The notes: generated by a model not told the origin, from the letters alone. A stretch of 64,000 nucleotides of DNA from Haloarculaceae archaeon (GCA_007122455.1 SKTU01000005.1:1-64000), one strand, 5' to 3'. Positions 1 to 8,871 are shown, numbered from the stretch's first letter. Made by a program: numbers and translations.

Positions 1-2
1 AA

Positions 3-875
3 CTGGAGGACGTACGGCCGTCTGGCGGCGCCCGCATCCTCGCAAAATGGGAGGGCGCAAACCCCACGGGAAGTATGAAGGACCGGATGGCGGTCGCCAT
101 CATCCGCGGGGCGCGCGAGAGGGGAGACCTGCGGCCGGGGCAACGTGTGGCGGAGTACACGGGGGGCTCGACGGGAACGAGCCTGGCGATGGTCTGTGCG
201 GCGCTTGATCATCCTGCGACGCTGCTCACCGCCGACTGCTTCGCAACCGAGAAGATTCGCACGATGCAGGCGTTTGGGGCCGACGTGGAGGTGCTCGAAA
301 CGCCGGCCGGACAGATACATCCGGGACTTATCGACGAGTGGCAGGAGCGACTCGACGCCGTGGTCGAGGAGACCGGGGCCTACTGGACCGACCAGTTCCA
401 CAACACCGACGCCCTCGACGGCTATGCGGCCCTCGGCGAGGAAATCCTCACCGATGCCCCGGGCGTCACCGACTTCGTCATGGGTATCGGAACCGGAGGG
501 TGTGCGATGGGCACCGCCCGCGCCCTGCGAGTCGAGCGCGACGTCCGGGTGACGCTGCTCGAACCCGCCGAGTCTCCGATTCTCTCGGCGGACAGGCGTG
601 GCGACCACACCGTCGAGGGGCTGGCAGTGGTCGAGCAGCCGCCCCTGCTCGACGACGACCTGTATGACGAGATACGTACCGTCTCGGAGGCCGAAGGCCG
701 TACGATGGCGCGCAGGCTCGCGTCCGAGGAGGGCCTGTTCGCAGGCATCAGCACCGGACTAAACGTGGCGGCTGCCGTCGAGGTCGCAGCCGACTGCGGC
801 CCCGAGGACGTCGTGGCGACCGTCGCCTGCGACACCGGCCTGAAGTACCTCGACGGCCACCTCTTCGCGGAGTGA
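3..875 (+). CDS. PLP-dependent cysteine synthase family protein, 5' end cut by window
   Basis: Fold-type II PLP enzyme of the cysteine synthase/cystathionine beta-synthase family, expected to do beta-replacement on serine derivatives. The frame is open from base 3, so the true start lies outside the window; about 290 residues are visible. The PLP lysine is in NPTGSMKDR (codons around 51-80), just upstream of the first in-window ATG, which is therefore not the start. A serine/glycine loop TGGSTG stands where CysK has TSGNTG, and GIGTGGC forms the PLP-phosphate loop. The asparagine-to-serine change in the substrate loop separates it from the second family member at 12386-13375. Substrate unknown; fold and cofactor are secure. 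Confidence 0.85.
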   Translation: MEDVRPSGGARILAKWEGANPTGSMKDRMAVAIIRGARERGDLRPGQRVAEYTGGSTGTSLAMVCAALDHPATLLTADCFATEKIRTMQAFGADVEVLETPAGQIHPGLIDEWQERLDAVVEETGAYWTDQFHNTDALDGYAALGEEILTDAPGVTDFVMGIGTGGCAMGTARALRVERDVRVTLLEPAESPILSADRRGDHTVEGLAVVEQPPLLDDDLYDEIRTVSEAEGRTMARRLASEEGLFAGISTGLNVAAAVEVAADCGPEDVVATVACDTGLKYLDGHLFAE

Positions 876-1104
876 GAGAGGACGAGCATCGGCCACGGCG
901 ATGTAGATGTGTATCACCGAAATCCTTCGAGAGGGTGGTACTGATGGTGCTGCATCCAGCCTCTATATCTTGCATGTCGATTCTGACAAAATCCAGAGAG
1001 TTCGCACAGTGCGTGCTGAATACACTGCGCGAATACAGCATGGAGTGACTCGTTTTCGGAGCTACTGAATCAGGATATTCAACGAATACAGAATACGAGT
1101 GACT

Positions 1105-1593
1105 CTAGAAACCCGACTGAACTTTTCGGTACAGAAGCTTTGGGAGCTGTTTGATCACTGTTGGAAACGTGAGCCCGAGTTGTTCTGCAAACTCTCGCTG
1201 GTTGAAATACACACGATGTTCCTTCACATGCCCATCTTCGATGCGGAGTGTTCCCATCAGTTGGAGTCCGACTGTCCGGTCGGTTGGTGGGAGCCCATTT
1301 ATTGCTCCTTTATGTGTTCCTGTAAACCTCACTTCGTCCATTACGATATCGTCGCTGGCGAGTAATTCGAGAATCGTAATCTGAAAGTCGGGAAAACCAG
1401 CGTCCAACCACTTGATGAACGCTTCCAGGCCGGCAGGTCCATGCGCCTCCCCTGCAGGGCCTGGCCCCACATGCTCAGGTACCGCCGGATCGTACAGAAC
1501 GAAGGTCTCCGAGACGAGATCCGGGATTTTCGAATACTCCCGGTCGTTCCAGATGTCACCGTAAGACCGTACGAGTTGTTCGGATTCTACCAT
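1105..1593 (-). CDS. SnoaL-like / ester cyclase family protein (NTF2 fold)
   Basis: A 162-residue protein of the SnoaL-like polyketide cyclase/ester cyclase group. The pattern is typical: an N-terminal helix with YGDIWNDREY, a central GLEAFIKWLDAGFPDFQI segment, then VRFTGTHKG, and a C-terminal strand with IEDGHVKEHRVYF. The frame stays open 67 codons further upstream, but that part reads as low-quality sequence and lacks family similarity, so the ATG at 1593 is chosen. It stands alone, flanked by intergenic DNA of about 230-250 bases on both sides that is less GC-rich than the rest. Substrate unknown; many members of this family have no known reaction. Confidence 0.75.
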   Translation of the reverse strand: MVESEQLVRSYGDIWNDREYSKIPDLVSETFVLYDPAVPEHVGPGPAGEAHGPAGLEAFIKWLDAGFPDFQITILELLASDDIVMDEVRFTGTHKGAINGLPPTDRTVGLQLMGTLRIEDGHVKEHRVYFNQREFAEQLGLTFPTVIKQLPKLLYRKVQSGF

Positions 1594-1847
1594 AGTTGGT
1601 CCGCTACTATATGCGCGTGAAGAGCATATCCTTGTCCCGTCGCAAACCCCTGTACTAAATCTAACCTCTGTATCGGGCACGCCCGTACTACCAGCTGCTG
1701 AATAGATCGAGCGAACCGTGCTGCATACAGGGCGCGTATTCATCGAGTGACTCCAGTTCGGCTCCAATCCAGTCGATGGACGTAGAGGATACACGCTTCT
1801 AATTCAGGGGAGGACTAGCGAGACGGAAGATGATTGGGCCGCATTCC

Positions 1848-2180
1848 CTAACGGTGTATCAATCCCAGTATCCGACTTCGAACGTCATCGGCGGAATCGA
1901 ACGTTTGGTCATCAGTCGAGGCAAGTACTTCTTCGAGGGAGTTCGTTCCGTGCTGTGTTTCGAGATCATAGTCACCATAGACCTCGACCAATTCGTTCGT
2001 CGTGGTAGGATACTCCTGGGTTTCGAGTGCTTTATCAAGTTCACCAAGCCGCCGATCAGGGTCGCCAGCCATTGCTCGGTCTTCACGGGCGCGGTCACGT
2101 ATTTCCTCTCGCTTCCGCTCTGGCTGGCGTCGCTCTTCGCCATCTGCTTTGTCGTCTCGGCCCTGTTTGTCATCTGGCAT
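1848..2180 (-). CDS. Small conserved haloarchaeal protein (DUF5789-like)
   Basis: A 110-residue, highly charged protein. The N-terminal ~45 residues are rich in K, R, E and D and probably disordered or helical. The C-terminal part carries the segments ALETQEYPTTTNELVEVYGD and the ending ADDVRSRILGLIHR, which I recognise from a widespread haloarchaeal family usually labelled DUF5789. The function is unknown. It stands alone between 200-250 base intergenic regions. The family label is from memory of the C-terminal signature. Confidence 0.7.
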   Translation of the reverse strand: MPDDKQGRDDKADGEERRQPERKREEIRDRAREDRAMAGDPDRRLGELDKALETQEYPTTTNELVEVYGDYDLETQHGTNSLEEVLASTDDQTFDSADDVRSRILGLIHR

Positions 2181-2396
2181 CCCTCTCAGTAGGCGACCGA
2201 ATCAGATAACGGTGTGGTCGTTCCTCGGTGTACCCATCTTGGAACGCAATAGAATAGCCCAGTCGTGCTGAACTCACATTCTACGTCTTGCAGCCAGTTT
2301 TTGTCAGAAGTTAATGCGATTGTCCGGTGGGGACATGAGGAGACTCGCAACGTCAGGCTTGAAGCCACACTAACTGACGGTTGCCGATTCCTCCAG

Positions 2397-2921
2397 TCAC
2401 TCGTCCGGAAACCTGACGTCGAGCGCGTCCTCCGGTCCCAGGACGACCGCGAGGAGCCCCGCCCCGAGCAGCAGGAGGACGATTCCGGCGAGAGGCTCTC
2501 CACCCGCCGCGAGCCGTGAGACACCAGTGCCGACAAAAACGATCGCGCCGCCCACCGCACCGCTGGCCGCCAGGTGCCGACGTTCGGCTCCGGTCGTCGA
2601 GGCCGCGCTTCCAAGTTGGCGGCCCAGACTAATAGCGTTGTGACCGGCATCCCACGACAGTACCACGGCCGTCGTCCCGACCAAGACGAGCCAGGGCGGC
2701 GCACCCGAGGCGCCGGCGGCGAAAACCGCGATCAGCAGCCCGCCTGCGCCCGTCGTGAGACCCCGGGGAGCATTCGTCACGAGCGCCGCGGCCAACAGGA
2801 GCCAGCCGACCGACGCCAGGACGCTCCCGCCCGTCGTGTAGGGGAACGGGATGGCCCAGGCCACGAGCGCGAGACAGACCGCGATCCAGGAGCTGACGGT
2901 GGCGGGCGGTCGGGTCGTCAA
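2397..2921 (-). CDS. Haloarchaeal multi-pass membrane protein of the DUF58 operon (DUF7519-like)
   Basis: A 174-residue membrane protein with about five hydrophobic segments (roughly residues 10-30, 33-50, 55-72, 78-92 and 118-165) and a short charged tail. Its start overlaps the end of the DUF58 gene by 4 bases (ATGA), so it is the third gene of the DUF4129-DUF58 operon and probably translationally coupled. A small membrane protein in this position is common in haloarchaeal MoxR/DUF58 clusters. It has no catalytic motif. Function unknown; presumably a membrane partner of the DUF58 protein. Confidence 0.7.
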   Translation of the reverse strand: MTTRPPATVSSWIAVCLALVAWAIPFPYTTGGSVLASVGWLLLAAALVTNAPRGLTTGAGGLLIAVFAAGASGAPPWLVLVGTTAVVLSWDAGHNAISLGRQLGSAASTTGAERRHLAASGAVGGAIVFVGTGVSRLAAGGEPLAGIVLLLLGAGLLAVVLGPEDALDVRFPDE

Positions 2922-4822
2922 TCCGATCCCTCCAGCGCGCGTTCCAGCGATTCGTCCGGCAGCCAGTCCAGGACCGTGAGCCCGCGCCGGCGAAGCGCTC
3001 GGATTCGGACAGCCCGCTCGGCGTGGGCGATTGCGCCCGGCAGTCGACCCGGATCGGTCGGGTCCGGCGACACGACCGTCAGGGCGAACCCGCGAGCCTG
3101 GAGCATCCGGGCGAGATCGGTGGCCGCGTCGTCACAGAGCGGCGAGAACAACCACAGCCCCGTTTCGTCCGCCCGGAGCCGGGCGAACTGAGAGAGGGAG
3201 TAGCCGTCGGCCGTCGGCGGAAGCGGCCCGACAGAGGGATGAGTTCCGAGTGCGTCCCGGACGCGGACCAGGTGCCGACGGCCGGCGCCGGGCGCCACCC
3301 ACAGTGAATCCGAGGCGATCGAAGTAACGCCCGCGCGGTGCCCGGCGCCGGTGATCGTGGCGACGACGTCGGCGGCGGCCTCGACCGACCGGTCGACCGC
3401 GTGGCCGCTCCTACCGGTACCGAGATAGGCCGTCTCTCTGGCGTCGATCACGGCCACGGTCGACGCCGATCGTTCGTCCTCGTGAGCAACGGTCGCTAGC
3501 TCGCCCGTTCTGGCGTAGCGCTTCCAGTCGATCGTCGAGACAGGGTCGCCAGGGTGGTACTTCTGGACGCTGTGGAACTGGACGCCCCGACCCGGATCGT
3601 TGGTGACGAGTGAGCCCGCCCGTTTCGGCCCGATGTGTTCGATCGGCGGAAGGTTCGCGAGTGGCCTGGCCACCGGTAGACAGTCGACGACCGTCTCGAC
3701 GGTCTCGTTCCGTTCGGCCTCCATCGATCCGTTGAGATTCCTGGCCAGAAGCCGAACTGGCTCGAACCGATGGGAGCCTCGTCTGGCGGCGACAGTGTAG
3801 CGCCAGGAGACCGACTCATCGGCACCGAGCGCCGTACCGAGCCGTGGCGACCCTTTGGTAACTTCGAGTGCCGGCGGCACGCCGTCGACGATCCGGAGGT
3901 CGTGGGTCGGATCCCCCTCGTTGTGAACAGTCACCGTCACCTCGACGCAATCACTTGGCGAGGGATTCGGATCGGAGACGTGCCGGTCGACGGAGAGTTC
4001 CGGCTCGGGGGCCGAAATCGCCCTGGCGTATGCGGCGAAGCCAATGCCGACCGCGGCAGCCAGCAGGACTCCCGGTGCCTCGTAGAGGACACCGCCGACT
4101 AGCGCGAGCAGCGCGACCACGACGACTCCGTTCCAGTGGCGAGTGGCTCGAGTCACGTCCTCGTGGCGCGGCGTCTCCCCGACCGTGGTCCGGGATGGTG
4201 TGATCCTGGTCGAGTTTAGGCGGTCGCCGACGCCCGCGACCGCCGCGACGGCCGCCATCGCCGCCCGGAGGTCGTCACGAGCCGTCCAGCCACGTCCGAG
4301 GAGCAGCGACCGCAGTCGCCCGCCGAACGATCCTGCATTTGGTTCCGTTGTCTCAGCGAGCGCCGCCGCCGCGCGGTCGTCGTCGGTCCAGCTACCCGCC
4401 TCGACCGCCTCGCGGGCCTCGGTTCTGTTGTACTCGTGGCGATCGACGAGCAACGAGATGACCAGACAGCGGAGCCGGTTGCGGACGCGTCCGTAGGCGT
4501 CGTCGGTCCGACCAGAGACGCCCCGGACCGTCCGGGCTAGGTCGTCTCCTGGTGCGGGAACCCCGCGGGCAGTTTCGGGCGTCCCGACGGTCGCCCCGCC
4601 AGGCGGTGCCTCGACGTGGAGCTTGACCACCCGGTAGGCCAGCCCGAGCAGGCCGACCAGAACCAGATAGAAGACCAGCTGTCCGAGCGACTCCAGAACG
4701 ACGATGCTCTCCGGACCGAACCGGTCGACGACCGCACCGGGAACCGTGAACACGACGATCCCAACGGTGAGCGCAAACACGGCGACGACGATGGCGACGT
4801 ACCGGATCTCCGTCGGCTTCAT
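2918..4822 (-). CDS. DUF58 (von Willebrand A-like) protein with extra N-terminal membrane domain
   Basis: A 634-residue protein. The C-terminal ~400 residues are a DUF58 protein: a pair of membrane helices near residues 230-270, a beta-rich domain with VTVTVHNEGDPTHDLRI, and the family signature YHPGDPVSTIDWKRYARTGE followed by STVAVIDA, the start of the vWA-like fold. DUF58 proteins work with MoxR-type AAA ATPases, possibly as chaperone or metal-insertion partners. The N-terminal ~220 residues are unusual: two membrane helices (about 7-30 and 42-62), then a cytosolic part with a WTDD motif (EAVEAGSWTDDDRAAAAL). This resembles a separate haloarchaeal gene (DUF7269 type) usually found beside DUF58, so this looks like a fusion. 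It overlaps its neighbours by 4 bases at both ends. Confidence 0.85.
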   Translation of the reverse strand: MKPTEIRYVAIVVAVFALTVGIVVFTVPGAVVDRFGPESIVVLESLGQLVFYLVLVGLLGLAYRVVKLHVEAPPGGATVGTPETARGVPAPGDDLARTVRGVSGRTDDAYGRVRNRLRCLVISLLVDRHEYNRTEAREAVEAGSWTDDDRAAAALAETTEPNAGSFGGRLRSLLLGRGWTARDDLRAAMAAVAAVAGVGDRLNSTRITPSRTTVGETPRHEDVTRATRHWNGVVVVALLALVGGVLYEAPGVLLAAAVGIGFAAYARAISAPEPELSVDRHVSDPNPSPSDCVEVTVTVHNEGDPTHDLRIVDGVPPALEVTKGSPRLGTALGADESVSWRYTVAARRGSHRFEPVRLLARNLNGSMEAERNETVETVVDCLPVARPLANLPPIEHIGPKRAGSLVTNDPGRGVQFHSVQKYHPGDPVSTIDWKRYARTGELATVAHEDERSASTVAVIDARETAYLGTGRSGHAVDRSVEAAADVVATITGAGHRAGVTSIASDSLWVAPGAGRRHLVRVRDALGTHPSVGPLPPTADGYSLSQFARLRADETGLWLFSPLCDDAATDLARMLQARGFALTVVSPDPTDPGRLPGAIAHAERAVRIRALRRRGLTVLDWLPDESLERALEGSD

Positions 4823-5652
4823 TCCTCGTCCTCTTCGAGCGCCCGACGGAAGTCGGCCGCCTGTCGCTCGGTTTCCGGGGTCGGTTCCTGGCTGCCGTAC
4901 CGGACTGTCTCGAAGAGCCCGGTCAGTCGATCGACGGCGTCCGAGTCCATGCCAGCGTCCACGGCGACGCCGGCGATTTCACGGGGCGTGGCGTTCCGGG
5001 TGGTCCGGTCGGCGACCCGTTCGGCCAGGTCGCTCCAGGCTCGGTACACCTCGTTCGCGTCGGCGTCCGGTAGTTCGGACGGGGTCGGCGGATCACCACA
5101 CCCGTGATCGTCCGGCGACGACCGCCAGGGCTCCCGTTCCGACGCACGCGGCTCGATCTCGGGCGCTTCGAGAGTCCCACGAGGGCGGCTGTGCGCGAGG
5201 ACGGTTCCGACGACCGCGAGCAGAAGCGCGATCGTCGCGACGACCAGGGGGAACGTCTCGGCCGTTCCGCCGGCTCCGGCGCCGTCGAAGAATCGTGCCG
5301 GATCCGCCAGGAACAGCCCGAACAGCAGCGTCAGAAGGACACCACCGCCCACGAGCGTCCCCAGGATCCGGCGGGGGTTTTCGATCGCCAGGCGGGCGAC
5401 AACGAGCAGCACGAGGAACCCGGCGGCGGCGATGACGATCAGGCCGACGATCCCGAGTTCGCCCCCGCCGTCCGGTTCCGGCGCGGGCTCGAGGAGCTCC
5501 GAATCGAACTCCCCGTGGTCGATCTCGGCCGGGTCCTCGTGCAGGTCGCCGTCGACGAACGTGGCGGCGCCGGGGAGTGCCGGCGCTGCGAGCCCGATGG
5601 CGAGCACACCGACGAGGCCGAGACAGAGATACCAGAGGGCGGCCCGATCCAT
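4819..5652 (-). CDS. DUF4129 domain membrane protein, first gene of DUF58 operon
   Basis: A 277-residue protein with a signal-anchor-like helix at residues 6-28, a hydrophilic acidic loop, three more membrane helices (about 85-108, 117-138 and 150-170) and a C-terminal cytosolic DUF4129 domain. The domain is recognised by EVYRAWSDLAERV, a TPREIA segment and LTGLFETVRYG. Its stop overlaps the start of the DUF58 gene by 4 bases, so the order is DUF4129, DUF58, small membrane protein. No MoxR ATPase gene follows, although one is usual in such clusters. The family is linked to membrane-associated protease/transglutaminase or MoxR systems; the biochemical role is unknown. Confidence 0.85.
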   Translation of the reverse strand: MDRAALWYLCLGLVGVLAIGLAAPALPGAATFVDGDLHEDPAEIDHGEFDSELLEPAPEPDGGGELGIVGLIVIAAAGFLVLLVVARLAIENPRRILGTLVGGGVLLTLLFGLFLADPARFFDGAGAGGTAETFPLVVATIALLLAVVGTVLAHSRPRGTLEAPEIEPRASEREPWRSSPDDHGCGDPPTPSELPDADANEVYRAWSDLAERVADRTTRNATPREIAGVAVDAGMDSDAVDRLTGLFETVRYGSQEPTPETERQAADFRRALEEDEE

Positions 5653-5760
5653 CGCCCGGAGGAAGGCCGTCCGGCCCTAAAGCGGTTGTGCCGCGGGATA
5701 GCCTCACACTCTGGAGCGGTCAGAGACTCCTCGAACGCACGCCAGATCGTCTGCTGGGCG

Positions 5761-5943
5761 GGGGGGACGGCGGACGATGGACTACCCGTCATCGAGTCCT
5801 TGGATCGTCTTCACGAGTGGTTCGAAGCGGGCGCGGTCGAACTCGACCTCGACGACGTCTTCGGGGGTGCCGCCGAGCGGCTCATCGCGAACACCCCCGG
5901 CTACGGCTGTTGTGATAAATGCCCTGAATACTCAATCAGGTGA
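5761..5943 (+). pseudogene. Possible coding remnant in the 303-base gap between the DUF4129 gene and tRNA-Pro
   Basis: The 303 bases between 5653 and 5955 hold no clear gene. On the plus strand one frame ends with about 60 codons that look protein-like: acidic, with the segments ESLDRLHEWFEAGAVELDLD and ANTPGYGCCDKC, closing at the TGA ending at 5943. There is no good ATG in frame (a TTG at 5800 is possible) and no ribosome-binding or TATA signal. It lies directly downstream of the 3' end of tRNA-Pro, a common site for integration scars. It may be a gene remnant or chance; I do not recognise the family. Confidence 0.25.
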
Positions 5944-5955
5944 AGGTCGTCGAAA

Positions 5956-6028
5956 TGGGACCGCTCGGATTTGAACCGAGGTCACGGGCACCCAAGGCCC
6001 GAAGTATACCAGGCTAACCCACGGTCCC
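5956..6028 (-). tRNA. tRNA-Pro (TGG)
   Basis: Read on the minus strand, the seven-base acceptor stem GGGACCG (6028-6022) pairs with CGGTCCC (5963-5957), with A as discriminator at 5956. The anticodon arm is CGGGC-CTTGGGT-GCCCG, giving anticodon TGG for proline. The T arm contains GGTTCAAATCC. There is no intron and CCA is not encoded. Confidence 0.97.
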
Positions 6029-6110
6029 GCAACAATACGTTGCCGCGCGGCGTTGAAAGGGTTTCGTTCCGCCCCCAAGGGCTATGTCTCCGCCCCGAGA
6101 ACGGTCGGTG

Positions 6111-6380
6111 ATGGTTACACCGATCGAGATCGGGTTGCTCGTCGTCGCACTGATCGGCCTGTTCGTGGCGTTCAAGCTCCTGCGGGCGATCACGGGACTG
6201 GTCGTCAACGCGGTCGTCGGGGTCGTGATCCTCTTCGTCGCGAACCTCCTCGGCGTCGGGGTCGAGATCACGGCCATCGCCGTCCTGATCTGTGCGATCG
6301 GCGGTGTCCCGGGTGCGCTGCTCGTGATCCTGTTGGCCTACCTCGACATCGCCTTCGTGGCGAGCGTCGCCCCGATCTGA
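6111..6380 (+). CDS. BofA-like small integral membrane protein
   Basis: An 89-residue protein that is almost entirely hydrophobic, with three membrane helices (about residues 5-22, 28-50 and 54-85). The pattern GLVVNAVVGVVILFVANLLG resembles the pro-sigma-K processing inhibitor BofA family, under which many haloarchaeal homologues are filed. Archaea have no sigma-K, so the name says nothing about function here. An in-frame ATG at 6084 would add nine charged residues; 6111 is preferred because it starts right at the membrane segment. It ends at 6380 with its TGA abutting the TCA (reverse stop) of the convergent helicase gene. Confidence 0.7.
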   Translation: MVTPIEIGLLVVALIGLFVAFKLLRAITGLVVNAVVGVVILFVANLLGVGVEITAIAVLICAIGGVPGALLVILLAYLDIAFVASVAPI

Positions 6381-8468
6381 TCACGCCTCGTCGGCGAGTT
6401 CGATGTCGGCGACGATCCGGTAGGGGTCGCTCCCCTTGCGGATCCCGTCGAGCATCGTGAACGCCTCGCCGGGCTTGAGGAAGTGCTCGGTGACGGTTCG
6501 GCCGAGCGGCGTCGGCCGGAGCCCGTCGATGAACTCGTACTCGATCAGTTTCCCGACCGCGTGCTTCGTCGGGACTTCGCCGATCATCCGGTCGTTGAGC
6601 GCCTTCGCTCGCTTGCCGGCGACGACGATGTTCGCCAGCGTCTCCTCGACCGCGGCCGTTTCGTCGTACGTCGTGATCACCGGCTCCATCTCACCCTTCA
6701 GGAGTTTGAACGCGACCTCGTCCTCCGACATCTCCATCGAGCTGTGGTACGAACAGTCCGGCTCGACGAGCACGTACACCGTCCCCTGATCGTGGTAATC
6801 GGGGCGCCCGGCGCGGCCGAGCATCTGCTCGAACTCCTGGACGGAGAGCCACTCGATCCCCATCGCCAGCGAGTCGAAGATGACCTGCGAGGCGGGGAAG
6901 TCGACACCGGCCGACAGCGCGGCGGTCGTCACGACCGCCGCGAGATCCTGGTCGGCGAACTGGCGTTCGACCTGCTTGCGGCGCCCGTAGTCGAGGCCGG
7001 CGTGGTACGGTGCAGAGTCGTACTCCAGTCGCCGGGAGATCTCGTGACAGCGGCGCCGGGAGTTCGTGAAGACGATCGTCTGCCCCCGATACCCCTTCGA
7101 CGACTTCGAGTCGAACGCGCGCTTGACGAGTTTGTTCTCTATGTCGGTCTTCTCGTGGCCGTCGGCGAACGTGACGTGGCGCTCGATCGGCACCGGACGC
7201 TCCTCGAACTCGATGAGCTGGGCGTCGAGCTGAGTGGCCAACTCGCCAGGGTTGCCGACCGTCGCGGAGAGATACACCCACTGGGTGTCACAGCCGTTCG
7301 TCTCGCAGTAGTGTTTCAACCGCGAGATCAACCCGTCGAGACGGTGCCCCCGCTCGCCTTCGCCGAGCGTGTGGACCTCGTCGATGACGACCGTCCCGAC
7401 CTCGCCGAGATCACGGCCGGTCCGCAGGGCGTGGTCGATCCCCTCGTAGGTGCCGACGATGACGTCGGCGCCCGGATCGAACCGGTTGCCGCTGTCCCGG
7501 ATTCGGCTTGCTCCGACCCGGAGCGAGACGTCGACGAGATCGCCGTAGTCGTCCGCGAAATCCTCGTGTTTCTGGTTGGCGAGTGCGACGAGCGGCACCA
7601 AAAAGAGCAGCTTCCCCTCCCCGCGGAGCACCCGATCGATGCCAGCGAGCTCGCCGACGAGCGTCTTTCCAGTCGCCGTCGCGCTGACGACGAGCTGATC
7701 GCGCCCCTCGAGGAGACCGTTCTCGACGGCGAGACTCTGGACCGGCAACAGTTCGTCGAACTTCTGGAGTTTCGATTTCAGCTCGCCGTGGACGTCGATC
7801 TCCCGCGTCGAGACGAGATCGATCTCCTCGGTCGTCGCCGATATCTCGTCGAACTTCGTCAGTTCGGGGTCGAGCTGTCCCGAGAGGAGGTTCGCGACTC
7901 GCTCGAGGTCGCCGACCTCAAGCAGTAGCTCCTCGAGGCGGTCGCGAGCCCCGGAACGGAGCCCTCGGTAGTTGGCTTCCCGTTCGAGCTCTCGCGTCGC
8001 ACAGTCGGGACAGATGTATTCGGTATTGGCGCGGATCGCCGTCTCGCTCGTCAGCGGCGAGTACCGGCCGTGTCCCGCACAGTACCGGCAGGTTCGGACC
8101 TGCTTGGCGTCGAGCTGGTAGCCGTCGAGCATCGACTCCAGCCGTTCGCGGCCGTGCGACGTCGTCTGCTCGGAGATCCGGATTCGGTCGGCTCGTCGCG
8201 CCATCTCGACGAACTGTTCGGGACGTCGCGGAATCTCGTCGGGCCCGTCCTTCACCCGAAACCGGCCGGGACGGGGACCGGCGTCGGTTTCCTTCAGTTC
8301 CAGCCGGCCGCGGAGCAGCCGCTCGCCGTCGCGACGGACGACGACCGCGAAGTCGTCACCGGTCTCGTGGAGGAACAGCGTTCCGACGTCGGTGACCTGC
8401 TGAGACACGTGTCTCACTACCGGATCGGGGTATTTCAGTTCCTCGGGAGCGATGCGGACGTATCGCAC
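6381..8468 (-). CDS. Ski2-like DEAD/DEAH-box helicase with N-terminal zinc-ribbon region
   Basis: A superfamily 2 ATP-dependent helicase of about 695 residues. The GTG at 8468 (VRYVRIAPEEL) is chosen because the open frame upstream overlaps the cupin gene antisense-style and has a shadow-like composition. Motifs: I at SATATGKT (about 263-270), II VIDEVHTL, III LSATVG and VI QMLGRAGRPDY, close to Hel308/Ski2 proteins. Before the helicase core is a haloarchaeal-specific region with two Cys pairs, CRYC (about 128-131) and CPDC (about 153-156), probably a zinc ribbon. It follows the cupin gene by 25 bases and is probably co-transcribed with it. Likely role in DNA repair or RNA metabolism; the exact substrate is unknown. 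Confidence 0.85.
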   Translation of the reverse strand: MRYVRIAPEELKYPDPVVRHVSQQVTDVGTLFLHETGDDFAVVVRRDGERLLRGRLELKETDAGPRPGRFRVKDGPDEIPRRPEQFVEMARRADRIRISEQTTSHGRERLESMLDGYQLDAKQVRTCRYCAGHGRYSPLTSETAIRANTEYICPDCATRELEREANYRGLRSGARDRLEELLLEVGDLERVANLLSGQLDPELTKFDEISATTEEIDLVSTREIDVHGELKSKLQKFDELLPVQSLAVENGLLEGRDQLVVSATATGKTLVGELAGIDRVLRGEGKLLFLVPLVALANQKHEDFADDYGDLVDVSLRVGASRIRDSGNRFDPGADVIVGTYEGIDHALRTGRDLGEVGTVVIDEVHTLGEGERGHRLDGLISRLKHYCETNGCDTQWVYLSATVGNPGELATQLDAQLIEFEERPVPIERHVTFADGHEKTDIENKLVKRAFDSKSSKGYRGQTIVFTNSRRRCHEISRRLEYDSAPYHAGLDYGRRKQVERQFADQDLAAVVTTAALSAGVDFPASQVIFDSLAMGIEWLSVQEFEQMLGRAGRPDYHDQGTVYVLVEPDCSYHSSMEMSEDEVAFKLLKGEMEPVITTYDETAAVEETLANIVVAGKRAKALNDRMIGEVPTKHAVGKLIEYEFIDGLRPTPLGRTVTEHFLKPGEAFTMLDGIRKGSDPYRIVADIELADEA

Positions 8469-8493
8469 GACGCCACCCGGCCGTTCCGCGTCG

Positions 8494-8871
8494 CTACTCG
8501 GCGAGTTTGATCTCGTCGTCGCCGGTCGGCACTGCGCAGATGAACGCCCCGGCTTCGTCGCTCTCGTTTCGGTACCAGTGAACGACGCCGGCGGGGATGT
8601 GTAGCGAGTCGCCGGCGCTGACGGTGTACTCCTCGTCGTCGATCCCCACGACGTACTCTCCCTCGAGAACGTACTGCTCGTGTTCGATCTCGTTCGTGTG
8701 CTTCGGAACGGTGCCGCCCGCCTCGAGAACGAACCGCCGAATCGCGAGGTTCGGTGCACCGTGTTCCTCGCCGATCAGAACGCCTTTCGACATCCCGTCG
8801 GCCGCGCTCACGTCCTCGTAGTCGACGTCGTCTCCGCGGCGGATCCGCGGCTCGTGTTCGCTCGCTTCCAT
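8494..8871 (-). CDS. Cupin domain protein
   Basis: A 125-residue single-domain cupin. Motif 1 reads HTNEIEHEQYVLEGE (about residues 58-72) and motif 2 IPAGVVHWYRN (about 92-102), giving a metal site with His, His, Glu and His. It is a small acidic beta-barrel without membrane segments. Its substrate or role cannot be told from the sequence; single-domain cupins include dioxygenases, isomerases and sugar-binding proteins. It is immediately upstream of the helicase gene on the same strand, which is functionally unexpected. Confidence 0.85.
   Translation of the reverse strand: MEASEHEPRIRRGDDVDYEDVSAADGMSKGVLIGEEHGAPNLAIRRFVLEAGGTVPKHTNEIEHEQYVLEGEYVVGIDDEEYTVSAGDSLHIPAGVVHWYRNESDEAGAFICAVPTGDDEIKLAE

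Noticed and set aside
6483..7928. 481-codon plus-strand frame opposite the helicase gene
   Set aside because: The minus-strand frame has all helicase motifs; the plus frame is a compositional shadow.
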